This document shows, piece after piece, positions 33,300-45,504 of a DNA stretch of 64,000 nt. The notes under the pieces are model-generated. The model did no database searches and was not told where the DNA came from. It saw only the letters and a program-made list of their open reading frames with translations. The stretch comes from Cavia porcellus (lineage: Eukaryota > Chordata > Mammalia > Rodentia > Caviidae). Numbering within the stretch: the first letter of the stretch is position 1; each line of letters starts with the position of its first letter. The DNA lies in contig NW_026947496.1 in the NCBI RefSeq assembly GCF_034190915.1, forward strand, positions 54,942,501-55,006,500. The letters are read 5' to 3'. The translations under genes and the position numbers were made by a program.

Positions 33300-34840
33300 G
33301 AAAGCTCCTATAGAGCCCTGAAGCCCTGGGTGAGGCTTTCAGAAGCCCCGGATGCTGCGGAATTCCAGCAGCACAGCCCCCACGAGCCTCCTCTACTTCA
33401 AGCTTAGTCATCCGGCAGGACCCAAACCAGAGTCAGGTCTGAGCTTCCCTCCCTTGCCAGTGGCCTTGCCTAAGCACAGTACACGCTCCCTTTCTGTCCC
33501 CACTACCTGCTGGCCTATAGCCACAGCATGGAGAGCCTCAGTCTAGGGCGAGCAGAGTGCCCAGGCTCTCCTTTGAGCATGATGTGGGGCCTTATGCCAA
33601 GGGGAAAGACTCAAAGGAAGAGACACACACAGTGAGATGGGAAGCACCGGTAGGCGCAGTCATCAAACATGGGGTGTGCTGTGCTGCCTTTTCCCACAGA
33701 GACAGCCCACCAGCAGCTTGCAAGCTGTGCTGTCCTGACACTAGGCACATATGCTCAGTGGGGAGTGGCGTGGAACTGCTGTGGCGGACACCTCCTATCC
33801 GAGTCCTCACCCCTCGGCTTGCAGTTGCTGCAGGGTCCACAGGCACCCATGCCTGTTTCTTTCCACCTCACTTTCCAGCTGTGAACCCTCAGCTCTTCTG
33901 CCTGCCTCCCCAAGCCCAGAACTAGTAAGCCAATACCTCTTCAGGCACCCTAAGTTAGGAGGGGCCAGTGTACAACATTCCCTGTCCTTGCTGAACAGCA
34001 CCGGAACCTCTGCATATGGCTCCTCTCAGGGTCCACAGCTGTGACCAGCTGAGCAGCACACCCCGCTTTGCTATCTTCCCTCTCTGCTGCATTCCGTGGA
34101 CCCAGTCCCTAAAATAGATCTCCTGCATGCCTGCTTGTGTTACTTAGCTCTGCCTTCTTAGAGGAAGGCAAGCCAAGGCAGGTGTTTCCTGTCCCCTCCC
34201 TACCAGCTGTAGGAAGAGTGGATGACAGTGGCAGGCAGGACAGTCCTGTGGTCAGGAAAGCCAAGCACTAATGCTTTCTCCTCTCACTGCTGGAGCTAGA
34301 CAGCCCAGTGGGATACCTCCCAGCTGCCATGCTTGTAGCCCTCAGCCCAGGACCTCCAAATGTCACCCACAACGCCTGGGCAAAGGAGACTCTACACACA
34401 GAGTGAGTCTCTGATCTTAGGGCTGTCAGGCATCCACACCTTCTTTCTAGAGAACTGGTCAGCCTCCTAGAAAAATCTCAGCCGCTGTGGGTTCTTGGTT
34501 GGAAGGACTTTTCACTGTTTGTTTTGAAAGTCCATGTCTTCCTTTCCTGTTCCAGAAGCTTGCTCAGCACGCAGAACACCTCCCTCCTGGACTCAGCCTT
34601 GAACAAGAAACTGAAAGCTGGGGGAAAGGAAGAAAGTGGGTCTCCAGATGGTGCTTTGCTCAGCCGGCCAGTGCCATCCTCTCCATCCTCCAGCATCTCA
34701 TTGAATCCTTCAATAACTACCCTTAACGCTAAGATCTTTTGCATAATTGTCCTTTCTCTTTGGCTAGGAGAGTCCATTTCTGTAAGCTTGTGATAAGTTT
34801 TGCATGCAGATATTCATGGAATCCCAACATTTAAGATACC
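33300..34840. other. ~1.5 kb with no gene or recognised repeat
   Basis: Moderate to high GC. Open frames of up to 122 codons have no recognised family. 'gccatgcttgtagccctcag' near 34328 and similar text are unremarkable. Confidence 0.4.
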
Positions 34841-34841
34841 A

Positions 34842-34910
34842 GGCATGAATATAGCTCAGTGGCAAACACAAGGTCCTGAGTTCAATTCCTAGCACCAAAA
34901 ATAAATAAAT
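34842..34910 (+). mobile_element. ID SINE with short target-site duplication
   Basis: 'ggcatgaatatagctcagtg', 'acaaggtcctgagttcaatt', 'cctagcacca' and an (AAATAAAT) tail. 'aagatacca' (34833-34841) and 'aagatacaca' (34911-34920) flank it. Older than the ID at 61542. Confidence 0.85.
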
Positions 34911-35084
34911 AAGATACACAGAAGCAAAGATTCCCCGGCACCACACAGAAGGCTGGCCAGGAGCTCTCCCCCACCACAGCCCCTACCACTGAGTTTCTTG
35001 TTATCTCCAAAGTACCACACTTGTAGGAAAGAGCTCAGTTTGAAAGCTTTGATCTTTCTACATTCCCTCTGTGAAAGTGAGGGA

Positions 35085-35165
35085 TGGAACAGAGAGAAGT
35101 TCACTGATCTGCCAAGATCACAGGCGTAGTGATATCAGACACTTACTTGGCCTCCCACTCCCGTG
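35085..35165 (-). mobile_element. MIR SINE fragment, reverse orientation
   Basis: 'acagagagaagttcactgat', 'ctgccaagatcacaggcg' and 'agtgatatcagacacttac' are a diverged complement of MIR. Confidence 0.55.
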
Positions 35166-35621
35166 TCAGGGACCTTTCCACCTCCCCCTGATGGTAGGCT
35201 CTCTAGAATGTGGGAGGCAAGTAGACGCCAAAATTAAGTTAAGGGCCGATGCAGCAGTTGAGGGCACAAGCTGGTCTCCTTACTCTTTGTAGGTCACACT
35301 AACCAGCAAGAGCAGATACCTTGGAGGATGGCTTCATGACACTGGGTTCATTCCTCACTGTGGCTCTTCCTACCTACAGATGCCAGCTGATCATACCAGT
35401 GCCATACACCTTTAAGTCATAAGAACAGACTCACTAGAAAGCACTGTGCCAGCCTTTCCCAAGACCTAGACCTGCATGGCACTCTACAGAACTATGAACC
35501 AGTGATCAAAGCCCCCATTTCCCAGATCCTAAGATACATTCTCTTATTTCTCTTCATTAATAGTCAGTGAGAGATTGTGTAAGGAAATAGTTCAGAGAAT
35601 GTTCCCTAAAGCCTGGCTCCG

Positions 35622-35740
35622 TGGGTCGGATTATCAGTCAGATCTGTCACTCAACTAGCTGCATGATGATAGACAAGTTGTATTTCTGAATCTCAGCTTT
35701 CTCATCCATGTTCTGGAAATAAAGCAAAAGAGTCAATTGT
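35622..35740 (+). mobile_element. MIR SINE
   Basis: 'gtcactcaactagctgcatg', 'gatagacaagttgtatttct', 'gaatctcagctttctcatcc' and 'tctggaaataaag' are MIR blocks in order. Confidence 0.8.
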
Positions 35741-35744
35741 GTTA

Positions 35745-36170
35745 GGTCAAATTCTACAGGAAGCAGATGCCCAGATAAGATCAGATGTGCAAAGATTTAC
35801 TGGGACTAATATCTGTTCCTATTGGGAGGAGCTGGAGGAAGCTAGAAGGTTGTGGAATCATGATCCAGACTTAATTCCCATGAAAAAGAAAGAGAAGGAA
35901 AAAAGGCTGGGTAGGAAAAGCCTTACACTGTAACACAGTCATGAATAAGTTTTGGCAGGAGTGCTTGAGTCAAAGTAAACCATCAGAGGACTCCTGTATG
36001 CCAGAGGAAGTGCCCTGCCCTGACATAATGTTACTGGTTGAGTCAACCTTGGGTAGCCAGGCCTTTGTCCGAGGACAGAGGAGATTCAATGCAGCAGCAG
36101 CCTCACAGTCCTGGGTTCTCCCTCAGCATTCCTCGATCTCTGGGCCCCACATCCTCCTCAGAAAGTAGGA
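35745..36170 (-). mobile_element. Possible ERVL-type LTR, reverse orientation
   Basis: 'gaagcagatgcccagataag', 'gcaaagatttactgggacta', 'gtaaaccatcagaggactcc', 'gccagaggaagtgccctgcc' and 'ggagattcaatgcagcagc' resemble a dispersed mammalian LTR recalled only loosely. Frames here are not convincing genes. Confidence 0.45.
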
Positions 36171-36276
36171 ATGAGTGAGTCAGTTTACATAGATGCCCTT
36201 AAGTAATGCCTTGTTCACAGTGAATACTCTGTATGTGTTGCCTTCAGACAAACCAGGCTATAAGATTGCGATGCTT

Positions 36277-36296
36277 AAAAAAAAAAAAAAAAAAAA
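36277..36296. repeat. Poly(A) tract with near-repeated flanks
   Basis: Twenty consecutive A's. The left flank 'agattgcgatgctt' and right flank 'agatcaggatgctt' agree at 11 of 14 positions, suggesting an insertion reduced to its tail. Confidence 0.8.
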
Positions 36297-36379
36297 GATC
36301 AGGATGCTTCAATTTGCACACCTAAGGGGTATTTGCTGGTTTGGTTTTTTTGTTTTTTGTTTTTGTTTTTTGGTGTGAG

Positions 36380-37550
36380 TGCCACAAAACTGCTATTAAA
36401 GTGCAGGTACTTCTTACAATTAGTGACTGTTGGAAATGAAGTAGAGAATCTGGAAAAACATCTATCTTAGAGTCTTACACTAACACAATAACACAATTCG
36501 GAGAAGTCTTATAAGAGACATACTTATTAGACTTTGCTCAACTGTGTTCCCCAAATTTCTTTGGCCACAAATGTCTCTGATTAGCAGAATTTTGATTTCT
36601 TTTCTCCTTGAAGAAGCTGGTTCTGTTACTCACAACCAATCCCAAGTGGTACCTATGTAAGCTCAGTGTACAAAAGCTGTCAAAGTGGAGTTGCTTAGGC
36701 TGGCAGTGGGGTGGGTACTGAGCTAAAACCCCACAGAGCACTTGTGGGCAACACCATGCTTTGCAAAGTCTGGAGGCCCTTGGGTTGCATGACTCCGGGG
36801 TGCCAGATTCTGAGTAATAGGTCATCAGTAACATCAGCAGGGTGGGCCAAGAAGAAGAAATATTCCTCTCATACCCACGCCCTGCATCTTTGTCCACAGG
36901 TTCCCTGGAGGACACACCAAGCAAAGCCCTGGCCACTCAAAGAACTGGGCACCTTCCCTGTCCAGTCTCAAGAGAGCCAAAAGAGCATCAGAGACTAAGA
37001 AAAAGCACAAGATAAACATCTGGCCACCATGACCAGAGGCTGAGGGCCAGGAACAAATTCAACAGGAAATTTTTCCTGCATTCCACATTGACCACACGGT
37101 TTAATATCTGCCCAGGCCAGACATCACACTCAGGGCTGGGGATTCAGAGATGACAGAGCGGGACGCCTTTTGTGTACCATCTCAGGAGCCACTCCTTGTC
37201 CTTTCTGGGGTTATGGCCACCCAAGGGTGCTGTTTCAGTATCCCTTACTTTCTCCAGGACATTTCTGCTGTGGGACAGGAGCCTCAGCCCTGCTTGGCCA
37301 TTCAGTATCCAGAACTTTGCAAACAAGCCCCTGGAGCAGCCTTAGCAGTCTAGGGGGTAACTGCCCTCTTTCTGACCTGGTGCAGAAAGGACTAAGGTGC
37401 CCTTGCCCAGCTCCTTAAACAGCCCAGCCCACAACAGCAAGTCTCATTAACCCTGCTTCAATCTCTGCTTTTCAGGAGAACCCAGGCCAAGATTCTGCTT
37501 TTAAAATACCAATTTCCTTGCCTTTATAGCAATTAAGATGGCATGTACTT
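36380..37550. other. No gene or recognised repeat
   Basis: Preceded by a T/G-rich run at 36342-36372. Frames of up to 132 codons on the minus strand (36538-36936) have no known family. Confidence 0.4.
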
Positions 37551-37554
37551 CTAT

Positions 37555-37700
37555 TCACTCATTTGAATATCAGAACAACTAGGAATGGTAAGCCCAGGAC
37601 AGACTTTATTTTAGAGAAGAGCTCAGAGAGGTCAGTGGGTTTTTCCAAACATGATACTGCTAGGAGAAAGCCAGAAGCAGGGCTTCTGAATCTCAGCCAG
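37555..37700 (-). mobile_element. MIR SINE, reverse orientation
   Basis: 'agactttattttagagaaga', 'gctcagagaggtcagtgggt' and 'agcagggcttctgaatctc' follow the complement of MIR, with substitutions. Confidence 0.6.
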
Positions 37701-37704
37701 AGGT

Positions 37705-38640
37705 GCTGTCTTTGGACTATTTAGGGACTGGGAGTCTCCAAAAGGGGAAGGTTCTGATTCTCATCATTTGGGTTATAAACAAATGATGGGTTATAGACAG
37801 TTATAAATTAGCTAGATAAAGAATGAGATGAAAGAAAGGCAGGGTCGAGGTTACTGGAGAAGGGAAGAGCAGAGACAGAAGCACTAATCTGGAACTGTGG
37901 CAGGACTGTTTCTGGAAACCAGGGACATGGTCTAGTGGCAACAGGGCCAAGCAGGCGTGGAAGAATTGGTAAGAAATGAAGCAGGAAACCACACACAGGC
38001 ATGTGGGGGCAGCCGTTTGAGTGTGGACTTATGAACCCGAGGGAGTTGAGGGGTGGCACTGTGGGACGAGGGGCGGAGGCACACAGGAGATGACTTGAAC
38101 TGTGTAACTTTTAACCTAAAGCAGCAGTCCACGTTAAGACCGCACCACCTGGCAGCTAGGGACGCTGGTTTCCTCCAGGGAAAAGGCTCATTTCTGAGCT
38201 GAGCTACCCACCCCACTTTCATAGGTTATTTTTTTGAAATAAATTTATTTCCTCTTGGGAAAATATGCCTCTTGAATCACTAATGAGCTTCTAATTAAGA
38301 CCAAGGAGTTGCAGGAGAGAAAGCAAAGTGGCATGCTTAGCTAGACTCAGCCTCCGTAGGGCGGGGGCCAGCAGGCCTCAGAGCTCTCCTCCAGCTGTGG
38401 CCGTTCCCGGAGGAAACCTGGGGACAGCTCTCCCCTCAAGGTCATTAGCAAGGACCACAGGCCTATCCACACCAGGCATAAAGAAGTGGTTTTTAACAAG
38501 TGGTCTCACACACCCAGACACCCTTGCAGACACTGAGCTCCAACAAGCAGGCTCCTCCTCTGGCCCTGCTGGTGAGAGCAAAAGTTAGTGTGAGCTCTCA
38601 GGAGGGTTGGTGGGGAATGGAGCAAGGCCTTCACAGAGCT
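37705..38640. other. No gene or recognised repeat
   Basis: Nothing recognised. A short GC-richer patch at 38350-38420 has a few CpGs but is not an island. Confidence 0.4.
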
Positions 38641-38644
38641 CAGG

Positions 38645-38835
38645 GCTTTGTTGCTGATACATCCCTTCTAGGAATTTTCCCTGAAGAAAGTCAGACATGT
38701 GCTCATTTAAGTCTCATTCATATAAGGAGAAAATTAGAGACAAGCCCAGTGTCCATCAGTGGGGACCAGAGGATGAAATAGCACATCTGTTCAGTGGAAA
38801 ACAATGCAGCTGCAAAGCATGTGATGGATATTGAT
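38645..38835 (+). mobile_element. LINE L1M 3' fragment
   Basis: 'atcccttctaggaattttcc', 'gagaaaattagagacaagcc', 'cagtgtccatcagtgggg' and 'ggaaaacaatgcagctgcaa' follow L1M sequence near the end of ORF2 and the 3' UTR. Confidence 0.75.
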
Positions 38836-38859
38836 GGATAGATTACAAAAAACAGCCGC

Positions 38860-38965
38860 ATTTATCCTCCTGCTTCTTCCCATGCCTTTTGGAATATGAC
38901 TTTGACTTTGACTTTGTGGATATCAGGTATTTAGTCTCAGCAACAAGAAAAATAGGTCCCCGGTC
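38860..38965 (+). mobile_element. MaLR-type LTR 3' end
   Basis: 'ctcctgcttcttcccatgcc' followed by 'atatcaggtatttagtctca' and 'gcaacaagaaaaatag' resembles the last third of a MaLR LTR. A 'gactttgactttgacttt' triplication sits inside. Confidence 0.55.
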
Positions 38966-38969
38966 ATGT

Positions 38970-39445
38970 GACTCTCAAAATAGAATACAGAGAAAGTGAC
39001 AGTGTACTCCTCTGAGCTTAGGCTTCAAGAGCCTCGTGCAGTCTGCTTGCTGGCTCTCTCTAACTCTGCCTCTAGGACCCAGCCCCTCTCACATGAAGAA
39101 GCCCAAGCCAGTCCACCAGAGGCTGAAAACACATGCAGGAGAGCCCTGCTGCCTCGGAGGAGCCTGTCCACATTAGCCTCCCCACATGGAAGAATGGCCC
39201 CTGCCATGGCTGACTGTAGACACCAGGTGACCAGAGGACTCATATGCGATGGTCAGTGTTCATTTGTTTCAGTGAAAGGATCTGTAAGCAAGGTCTGAAG
39301 ACCGCTGGGGATCCCTAAGATTTTATTCTAACCTCTGCAGTGTCAAAACTCTGTAAGACAGCGAAGGTGCTATTGTTCATGTTTAGTCTCTTGTGAAGGT
39401 ACAGTAGAGCATCCCAGAAGCTGTGGTATATGATGACATCATCTC
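38970..39445. other. No gene or recognised repeat
   Basis: Nothing recognised. A 100-codon plus-strand frame (38996-39298) is faced by a 72-codon minus frame. Confidence 0.4.
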
Positions 39446-39450
39446 TGTCT

Positions 39451-39720
39451 TAGTTACTTTTCTTGTTGCTGGGGCAAAGTACCTGACACCCACAAGTTAG
39501 GGGCAGAAGGTTTATTTTAGCTCACAGTTTGTAGAGATTTCAGTCCATAGTTGGCTGGTTCTCAGATGGAGTGGCATGGGCAGAGGGGCATTGCAGAGGA
39601 GAAACAGCTCATGGCAAAGAGGCAGAAAGCAGAGAAAGATCAAAGGAGGTGGGGTGGGGGAAGAGATACGCCACGTGGTGTCTAGTTATAAACTGTGACA
39701 TTTAAGGCATTTGTTCGCTA
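39451..39720 (-). mobile_element. MaLR-type LTR, reverse orientation, partial
   Basis: 'tgtcttagttacttttcttg', 'ggcaaagtacctgacaccca', 'ggtttattttagctcaca' and 'gatttcagtccatagttgg' are the complement of the MaLR 3' half. Its right part degenerates after about 39650. Confidence 0.8.
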
Positions 39721-39724
39721 TAGC

Positions 39725-42030
39725 CCTGCTCATCTCATCTGGAGAAACTCAGCAGAGGGACTCTAGGTTTCTACCTCCTCGACTTCTAGCGGTCCATTAC
39801 GTCTCTCACACTCCTCTTTTCTACTGCATTCTAAGTACTCTAAGTCCCAGCTCAGAACAACTCCAAACCAGAAGCAAGCAACAGCCATTTTCTCCTTCTG
39901 CATGTTCAGAACCTCTAGAAGTTGGCAGCATTCCGGCAGCGGTTGCCTAGGGAACACCAGTGACATAAAGGAGGCACGAGGATACACTAAATAACTTTAG
40001 TGACTATTTGCATGTGGCAGATGTTGCCAGGGGCAGGGCCTTGCCTGGCTCCCTATGGACAAGTCACAGGGGCCCAGAAGGGATAGGAGGAAGCTGAGGC
40101 AGTAACAGGGCAGGAAAGCCAGGAAGGGGGATTCTCAACGCTTTCATCACCTTTCCCTGAAGCCCACCAGGATCAGGGATCAGTTACGATGTGTTCCAGA
40201 GGGGTTCCCGGGGCTTTGCAGGAACCCCAAAGAGTGGTCAGTGTTATCCTAAATCTGTCTCCATCAGCCCTGCAGCATCTACTCCACCCCACAGCTGCAT
40301 CTTGCCTTTGCTTCCGCAAGCCTAAAAGGCAGGTGACAGGGCAGCCTGCGAGGCCTTCAGGCTCTGCCTGGCGCAGGCAGCTCATTAGGAGCCTTTCCAC
40401 CTGCCAGGTAAAGAGTCTGAGCAGCAAGGAGAAGGCAGCAGTCTGTCATCGCTCCCTCTCTCATCTGTCTGCTCTTATTAGGGCTCAGCCAGTCTGACAG
40501 AGCCCCAAGAGGAGAGGTGGCAGATGAGCTGAGCCTTCCCCGAGTGGCCTGTGAATCAAGGATGCTGGGACCGAGCTGTGTAGGGCTCCTTAGGTGAGCC
40601 CAAGAGCCGAGCTTCCTGCTCTCTGGGTGGCACAGACACACAGGCCCACCATAGAAACAGCGGAGCGCAGACCCAGCCCGGTTCATCTCGCTGCCCCCTT
40701 CAGGATGTTCTAGTCAGATCTGATTATATCAGAGGCGATTAGTTCCGTTAGTGCCCCTTGGCTGCCAGATTCCACTCACTTCAGTTTGACCACATCTGGA
40801 GGTTCTGCTGGAATTCAGCCAACATAAACAAAAACAGATCCAAACCAGGAAACTGGTGAGGGCAGAAAAGTGCCACCATCTGCTCGGCTGTGTAGAGGGA
40901 CAGGGACTACCGATGAGGCCAACGTCCTGCTGGTCAAAGGTGTGCAGTGAAATATTTCATCCCAGGTCCCAGGGAGTGGAAAGTACTGTGCACCCATGCA
41001 GGTAACTGGAGAGGAGGAAAGAACTCCCTTGGTCGAGCATCACAACATATGCAGCTTGTACAGTCCACTGCAGCCGTGTGGCCGTGGGTTGGAAATGTCC
41101 CACAGAGTGGTGCCCTCACTTGTCTCCCAAATAGCATGGCTTTGGGACTCCTGAGTTTCTCTGTATAGATATACAAGGAGACTTCTTCTTAGCATACAGG
41201 ACTTTAATTTTTAAGACCTGGCAAAAGCAGAGGAGAAATAGGCACTGTGGTAGGTGGCAGGTGAGGAAGTTGACTGGCTGGTAGTTGTGAATGCCAGTTA
41301 AGCCCCAAACTGCTTGTGTGTGTCAATGAATAAGACCCAGACACCAGGATGCTAGGAAGTCTGGAATTTTACAGCTTTTACTGCTGGGGGAACTGAAAAT
41401 CCAGAGCCACAAGTCTCTGCTGGCAGCTGTTTCTCATGGCTAGAAGTCCCAAATCACCTGGAAGAAATGAGTGGAACACTGTTATACTTGCTCAGAGAGA
41501 TCACACAGCAAGGTGGCTTGAGCCTCCAAAGCATCAGAGTTTGGAGACACCTCTCCTTCAGGTGTCAACTATGACTCCTTTATTCCAACAAATGTACGTG
41601 CCACTGTGAGAGTGTGCAATGCTGGCATTAATTATATGGTACCCAGAACTCCTCCTCCTCTGACTGTTTATGCTCCGTGAGACATTTGGTTTACTGTGCA
41701 ACTCTCCATGTCGGTCCCTAAAATGGGACCACCATCTGAGTTATCTAAATTCATTAGCCAGAATCCAAAGGTGGGCAAGTCAGGAGACTCAGAGAAGCTG
41801 AAAACATACAACCATACAAAGGGTTCTCATCTAATTCTGGTACCTACACAGCCAAAACACCATTCTATGAGCCTGGAAAATGACTGGATTGTGCAGACAA
41901 ATACATTAGCAATTCATGCCTCTGGTTGTCGGATTAAACTGATTTTCTGTCCTTTGCATCTTTCTTTGCGCTCTGAAGTTCTTTTTGCTTTTTCAAGTGA
42001 TTTTCAGTCTATTATTTCATGAGTGTGATG
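39725..42030. other. ~2.3 kb with no gene and no confidently named repeat
   Basis: GC-richer at 40140-40690, where open frames of 84-109 codons occur on both strands. 41280-41690 could be an eroded LTR. No exon or RNA gene is recognised. Confidence 0.4.
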
Positions 42031-42034
42031 GGCT

Positions 42035-42515
42035 GCCTGCAAAAAAGGCCGGTTCTGTTCTGCTTTCTGCATCCACATGCTCTTGCAACGTGACTCTACA
42101 GAGTATCTTCTGTGAAGTGCTTCAGGCTGTTTCTCCACCCCTTGACTCCAGGCTGGCCTTGTGACATGCTTTGACCAGCAGCAGTGACAGTGCCATACCT
42201 CTCTGATTAGACTTCAAAAGGCCTTTCGCACTTCTCTCTTGGACTTGGGAGACCACCTGGGCTAGCCTGTTGAGAATAACAGACCACATACAACAGAGGC
42301 AAACTCAGCAGGGCTAGTGTGGACCAGCTGGCCCAGGGGCACTGACCACGGATGTATGAATGAACTTCACTGAAATTGAGAAACCATTCAGCTGAACCCA
42401 GCCCAAGCCACGGGTTCTCAGAATCTCAAGCTAAACAAATGGTAATTATTACAAACCATTGAACTTGAGGTTCTTTTCATGTCACAAAAGCTGATACTGT
42501 GAACATCTAAACTAA
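42035..42515 (+). mobile_element. MLT1/ERVL-type LTR
   Basis: 'ccccttgactccaggctggc', 'cttgtgacatgctttgacca', 'gcagtgacagtgcc', 'gctgaacccagcccaag' and 'ctcaagctaaacaaatggta' plus 'aaagctgatactgtgaac' follow a common mammalian LTR to its end. Confidence 0.75.
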
Positions 42516-42519
42516 CTAT

Positions 42520-43665
42520 AGCAGGTGTGATTTTATTCCATTTAGGAGCCAGAAAGGTCTGGCACAAAAGGACTGAGTGTGTCATTCAAAGCTTCAAAGC
42601 CAGGTAACAGCTGATTCAGAACTTAAACCAAAGTGGTCCCCAGGGCAGGGTCTTCATTTGCATTTCTTCCTGCACACCAGGTACCTAGAAGCTTCTAAAC
42701 AGCAGCCCTGAAAAATCCCCCAAGAGAAGCTGCTGCATTTTCTTGATAATCTGGTTAACGATATCAGCGGCCAGCCACAGCTTCACCCTATCCCACCTTA
42801 AACCCTCAAGAGACCTCAAATCTACACCTATCAATTCCCTAATAACAAGAAGTGCTGCCAGCTCTTCCCATTCTCAACGCTTCTGCAGCTCTGTGCCACA
42901 ACACCCACCCTGCACCCACTACGGCAGAGCAATACCAGGAAAACACTTCTTTGTGACTATGCTGCACGGAGCTGGGGGTGGGGGTGAGCGTGCTGCCTCT
43001 TGTTTACCTTCAGTTGTAGATCAAAGAAAACAGAAGGGATGGACGCAACAGGAAGGAAGGCAAGAGCCCCCTAGACACACACTCTGAGCCCCACCAGGAG
43101 TTCCTGGGGGTCGATACTGGAATAATCCTGCCTAAAGCCCCAGCTCTCCCCAGGAGAAAAGGTGACCAGGAAGAAGGGGCAGGTTGGGCAGGGGAAGGGA
43201 GGAGGACAAGCACAGGAAGTGGCTCCACCCACCACTCCCAAAGGACCTTTCTCTGTCTCGGGCCTGCAGGGAGGGCAGGAGGCCCGAGGGTGGCAGCTGC
43301 ACCCCAGCCCTGGCTGTACACAGAAGCACAGAGTGCCAGCTGGCAGAAGATAGGCTGTCCTGGCAACAGAAGGGAGAAGGCTGGTACCTGTGCTTTTCTC
43401 AAGAGTTGCAGAAAAGTCTGGCCCATGAACATGGTCGTCCCTACTTCCTCCCACGAGGTGTATTCTTTCTAGTGCTTAGAAAACATACCTGGCTACAATC
43501 CCCTTACCTCAGGCCAGAAGCACAGTGCACTGTCCAGCCATGGTCCCCAGAAGAAATAAAATGCCTGGCTAAAGTAAAACACTTTGATGTCAAAACTGTC
43601 AGAGAGAAGACAAATAACACACCCTTAGTGACAACTCCATTTGTTCTGAGTCAGCAGCAGTCACA
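42520..43665. other. No gene or recognised repeat; GC-rich at 43140-43330
   Basis: The GC-rich part holds overlapping frames on both strands (up to 163 codons at 43184-43675 plus and 140 at 43010-43432 minus). They oppose each other and lack domains. Confidence 0.4.
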
Positions 43666-43671
43666 GAAATG

Positions 43672-43760
43672 GTAATGGCAACAGTAACAGCAATGATAAT
43701 AATAGCCCACCATTTAGTGAGCACTTACTAATTTCTGGGTGTGACTTCCTGGCCTGATAA
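43672..43760 (-). mobile_element. MIR3-like SINE fragment
   Basis: 'aatgataataatagcccacc', 'atttagtgagcacttactaa' and 'tttctgggtgtgac' resemble the complement of a MIR/MIR3 3' part. Confidence 0.55.
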
Positions 43761-43764
43761 TCCT

Positions 43765-44575
43765 ACCATGAAGATACCTGAGATCTGGCAGCGTCTCTGA
43801 TTCCCCACACCGCACTCTGCACTGGCATCAGCTGCCACACCTGCATGCCTCTCCTGGGCGCTTTCTCCACATTGTAGCTGGCTTCCACTTCAACCAGCAG
43901 GCCAGAAGGGCCAGGAAGAGAAGTCCACAGCAGAGAAACCTCTGCAGAGGGAAATCAGTGGATCAAACCCCAGCTCAGCTCAACAATTTGGAGTGTGGCC
44001 TCTGCTGGCCCCCGGTACCACCCAGTGGGACCCAATGCCCGTGACCCATGGCCCATCGTGCTAATGTTCCCGATGGCACAAGCAGTGTTAAGTACCTCCT
44101 CTCCCCACTCACTTCCCTGTTCTCCTCCAGGCATCACCTGGGGTCACGCTCCAGTAGCTGCCTGCCCTGGAACCCTGATCCCAGGATTTACTCTTGGGAG
44201 AATCCAACCCAACAGTGGTACAGTTCCTTTTGCCTGAGAAAGTCAAGGCTCAGGGGTTTTAGTGGACTTGCCCTGCTCTGCCTGTTCACGGTGCTCATGA
44301 CTCCTCCTGACTGCAATCACCATGCTTTTTGCTGCATCCTTGGGTGCAAAGTCAGCTTTGGCTCAGATCAGAGAAGAGGTGGAGGTCTTGCCCCTGAAGG
44401 CAGCCTCCCTCACGCTCTCCTGGAGAGATGGATCAGATGTGATGGCTGAGTGGGTGGAAGGCTGCTTCTGGAGAAGGCACTAGGGGTCACAGCCCCTGCA
44501 GCCGTTTCCTCCTCAAGAAAGAGGTATGCAGCAGCTAGCTCCCTACAAGGTGAAAATTCAAAGTTGTGAACACCA
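43765..44575. other. No gene or recognised repeat
   Basis: Moderate GC. The 133-codon plus-strand frame at 44048-44449 shows no domain. Confidence 0.4.
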
Positions 44576-44577
44576 AT

Positions 44578-45357
44578 AGGTGTTGTGATGGTTTATTTTT
44601 CTTTTTTCTTTTCTTTTTCAATTTTTTTTTCTTCCCCGTATTGGGGATTGACTCCAGGGCTTTCCCACTCAGCTATATCCCCAAACCTTTCTGGTTTTTT
44701 ATTTGGAGACACGATCTTTCTAAGTCACTAACTTGCCCAGACTGGGCCTGAGTTTGCAGTCCTCCTGCCTCAGCATCCTAGAGAGCAGGGATTATAGGTA
44801 TGTGCTGCTAGACCTAGTTTGAGAGTTAATTTTAAGTGTCAGTGTGATGGAGCCAAAGAAGATGTGGGAAGAGTCTGCAGGACTGTTTTCGGAGGACACT
44901 GGCCATGGGTCCGAGTGTGATAAGTTAGCAGATCTACCCTCAGTCTGGGCAGGCAGGCACCATCCAGTCAGCTGGGGGCTTCAGAAAGAACTTGAGAGAG
45001 AGATGAATAGGTCTCCTGCAGTTAGATCCCACTCTTCCCCTCCTGCCCTTGGACATCGGAAATCTAAGCACCTTACCTGTGGATTCCATGCACACGAGGC
45101 CCCCCAGTTTCTCAGTCCTTTGTCACTGGTCCGAGGGTTACAGTGTGGGCTTCGCTGATGCTGTGGATGTCGAGCCAGCACCCCAAGGTCACCAGTTTGC
45201 AGATGGCCTGCCCTGAGCCTCCCCAGTCACATCAGCCAGTTTCTCCAAACCGACTTTTTCCCACTCTCCCTCCCTCTTTCGTCTGTCTGTCTATCTACCA
45301 TCTGTTTTCTATCAATTCTGTCTCTCTGGTTAACGCAGTGACTGACTAATGCCATGG
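44578..45357 (+). mobile_element. ERVL-type solo LTR, split by a B1-dID
   Basis: The left piece 'aggtgttgtgatggttta' resumes after the SINE with 'ttaattttaagtgtcagtgt', then 'gggcaggcaggcaccatcca', 'cttggacatcggaaatctaa' and the end 'ttctatcaattctgtctctc...gactaatgcca'. It is a nearly full LTR of the class ending 'ttctgtttctctggagaacc'. Confidence 0.8.
44593..44818 (-). mobile_element. B1-dID SINE inside the LTR, reverse orientation
   Basis: T-rich left edge (reversed A tail), ID tail complement 'cccgtattggggattgactc', linker 'tctggttttttatttggaga', and B1 complement 'aagtcactaacttgcccaga', 'gtcctcctgcctcagcatcc', 'gggattataggtatgtgctg'. Confidence 0.9.
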
Positions 45358-45359
45358 AA

Positions 45360-45500
45360 CCAGACTTCAGTTCTTTTCTGTGCCACTTGCTGGCTCTGAG
45401 CTTGGGACAAGTCACTCTGTCTCTGAGTAAAGGAGGGAGAGGAAATTGTGTCACGGGTGAAGTGAGATGCAGATCGTGGAGTGGGGCACCCAGCATGTCT
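45360..45500 (+). mobile_element. MIR SINE
   Basis: 'gtgccacttgctggctctga', 'gcttgggacaagtcactctg', 'tctctgagtaaag' and 'aggaaattgtgtcacggg' follow MIR in order. Confidence 0.75.
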
Positions 45501-45504
45501 CAGG

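Noticed and set aside
45120..45150. 'ggtccgagggttacagtg' as a Y RNA pseudogene
   Set aside because: The match is short and the surrounding sequence follows an ERVL-type LTR.
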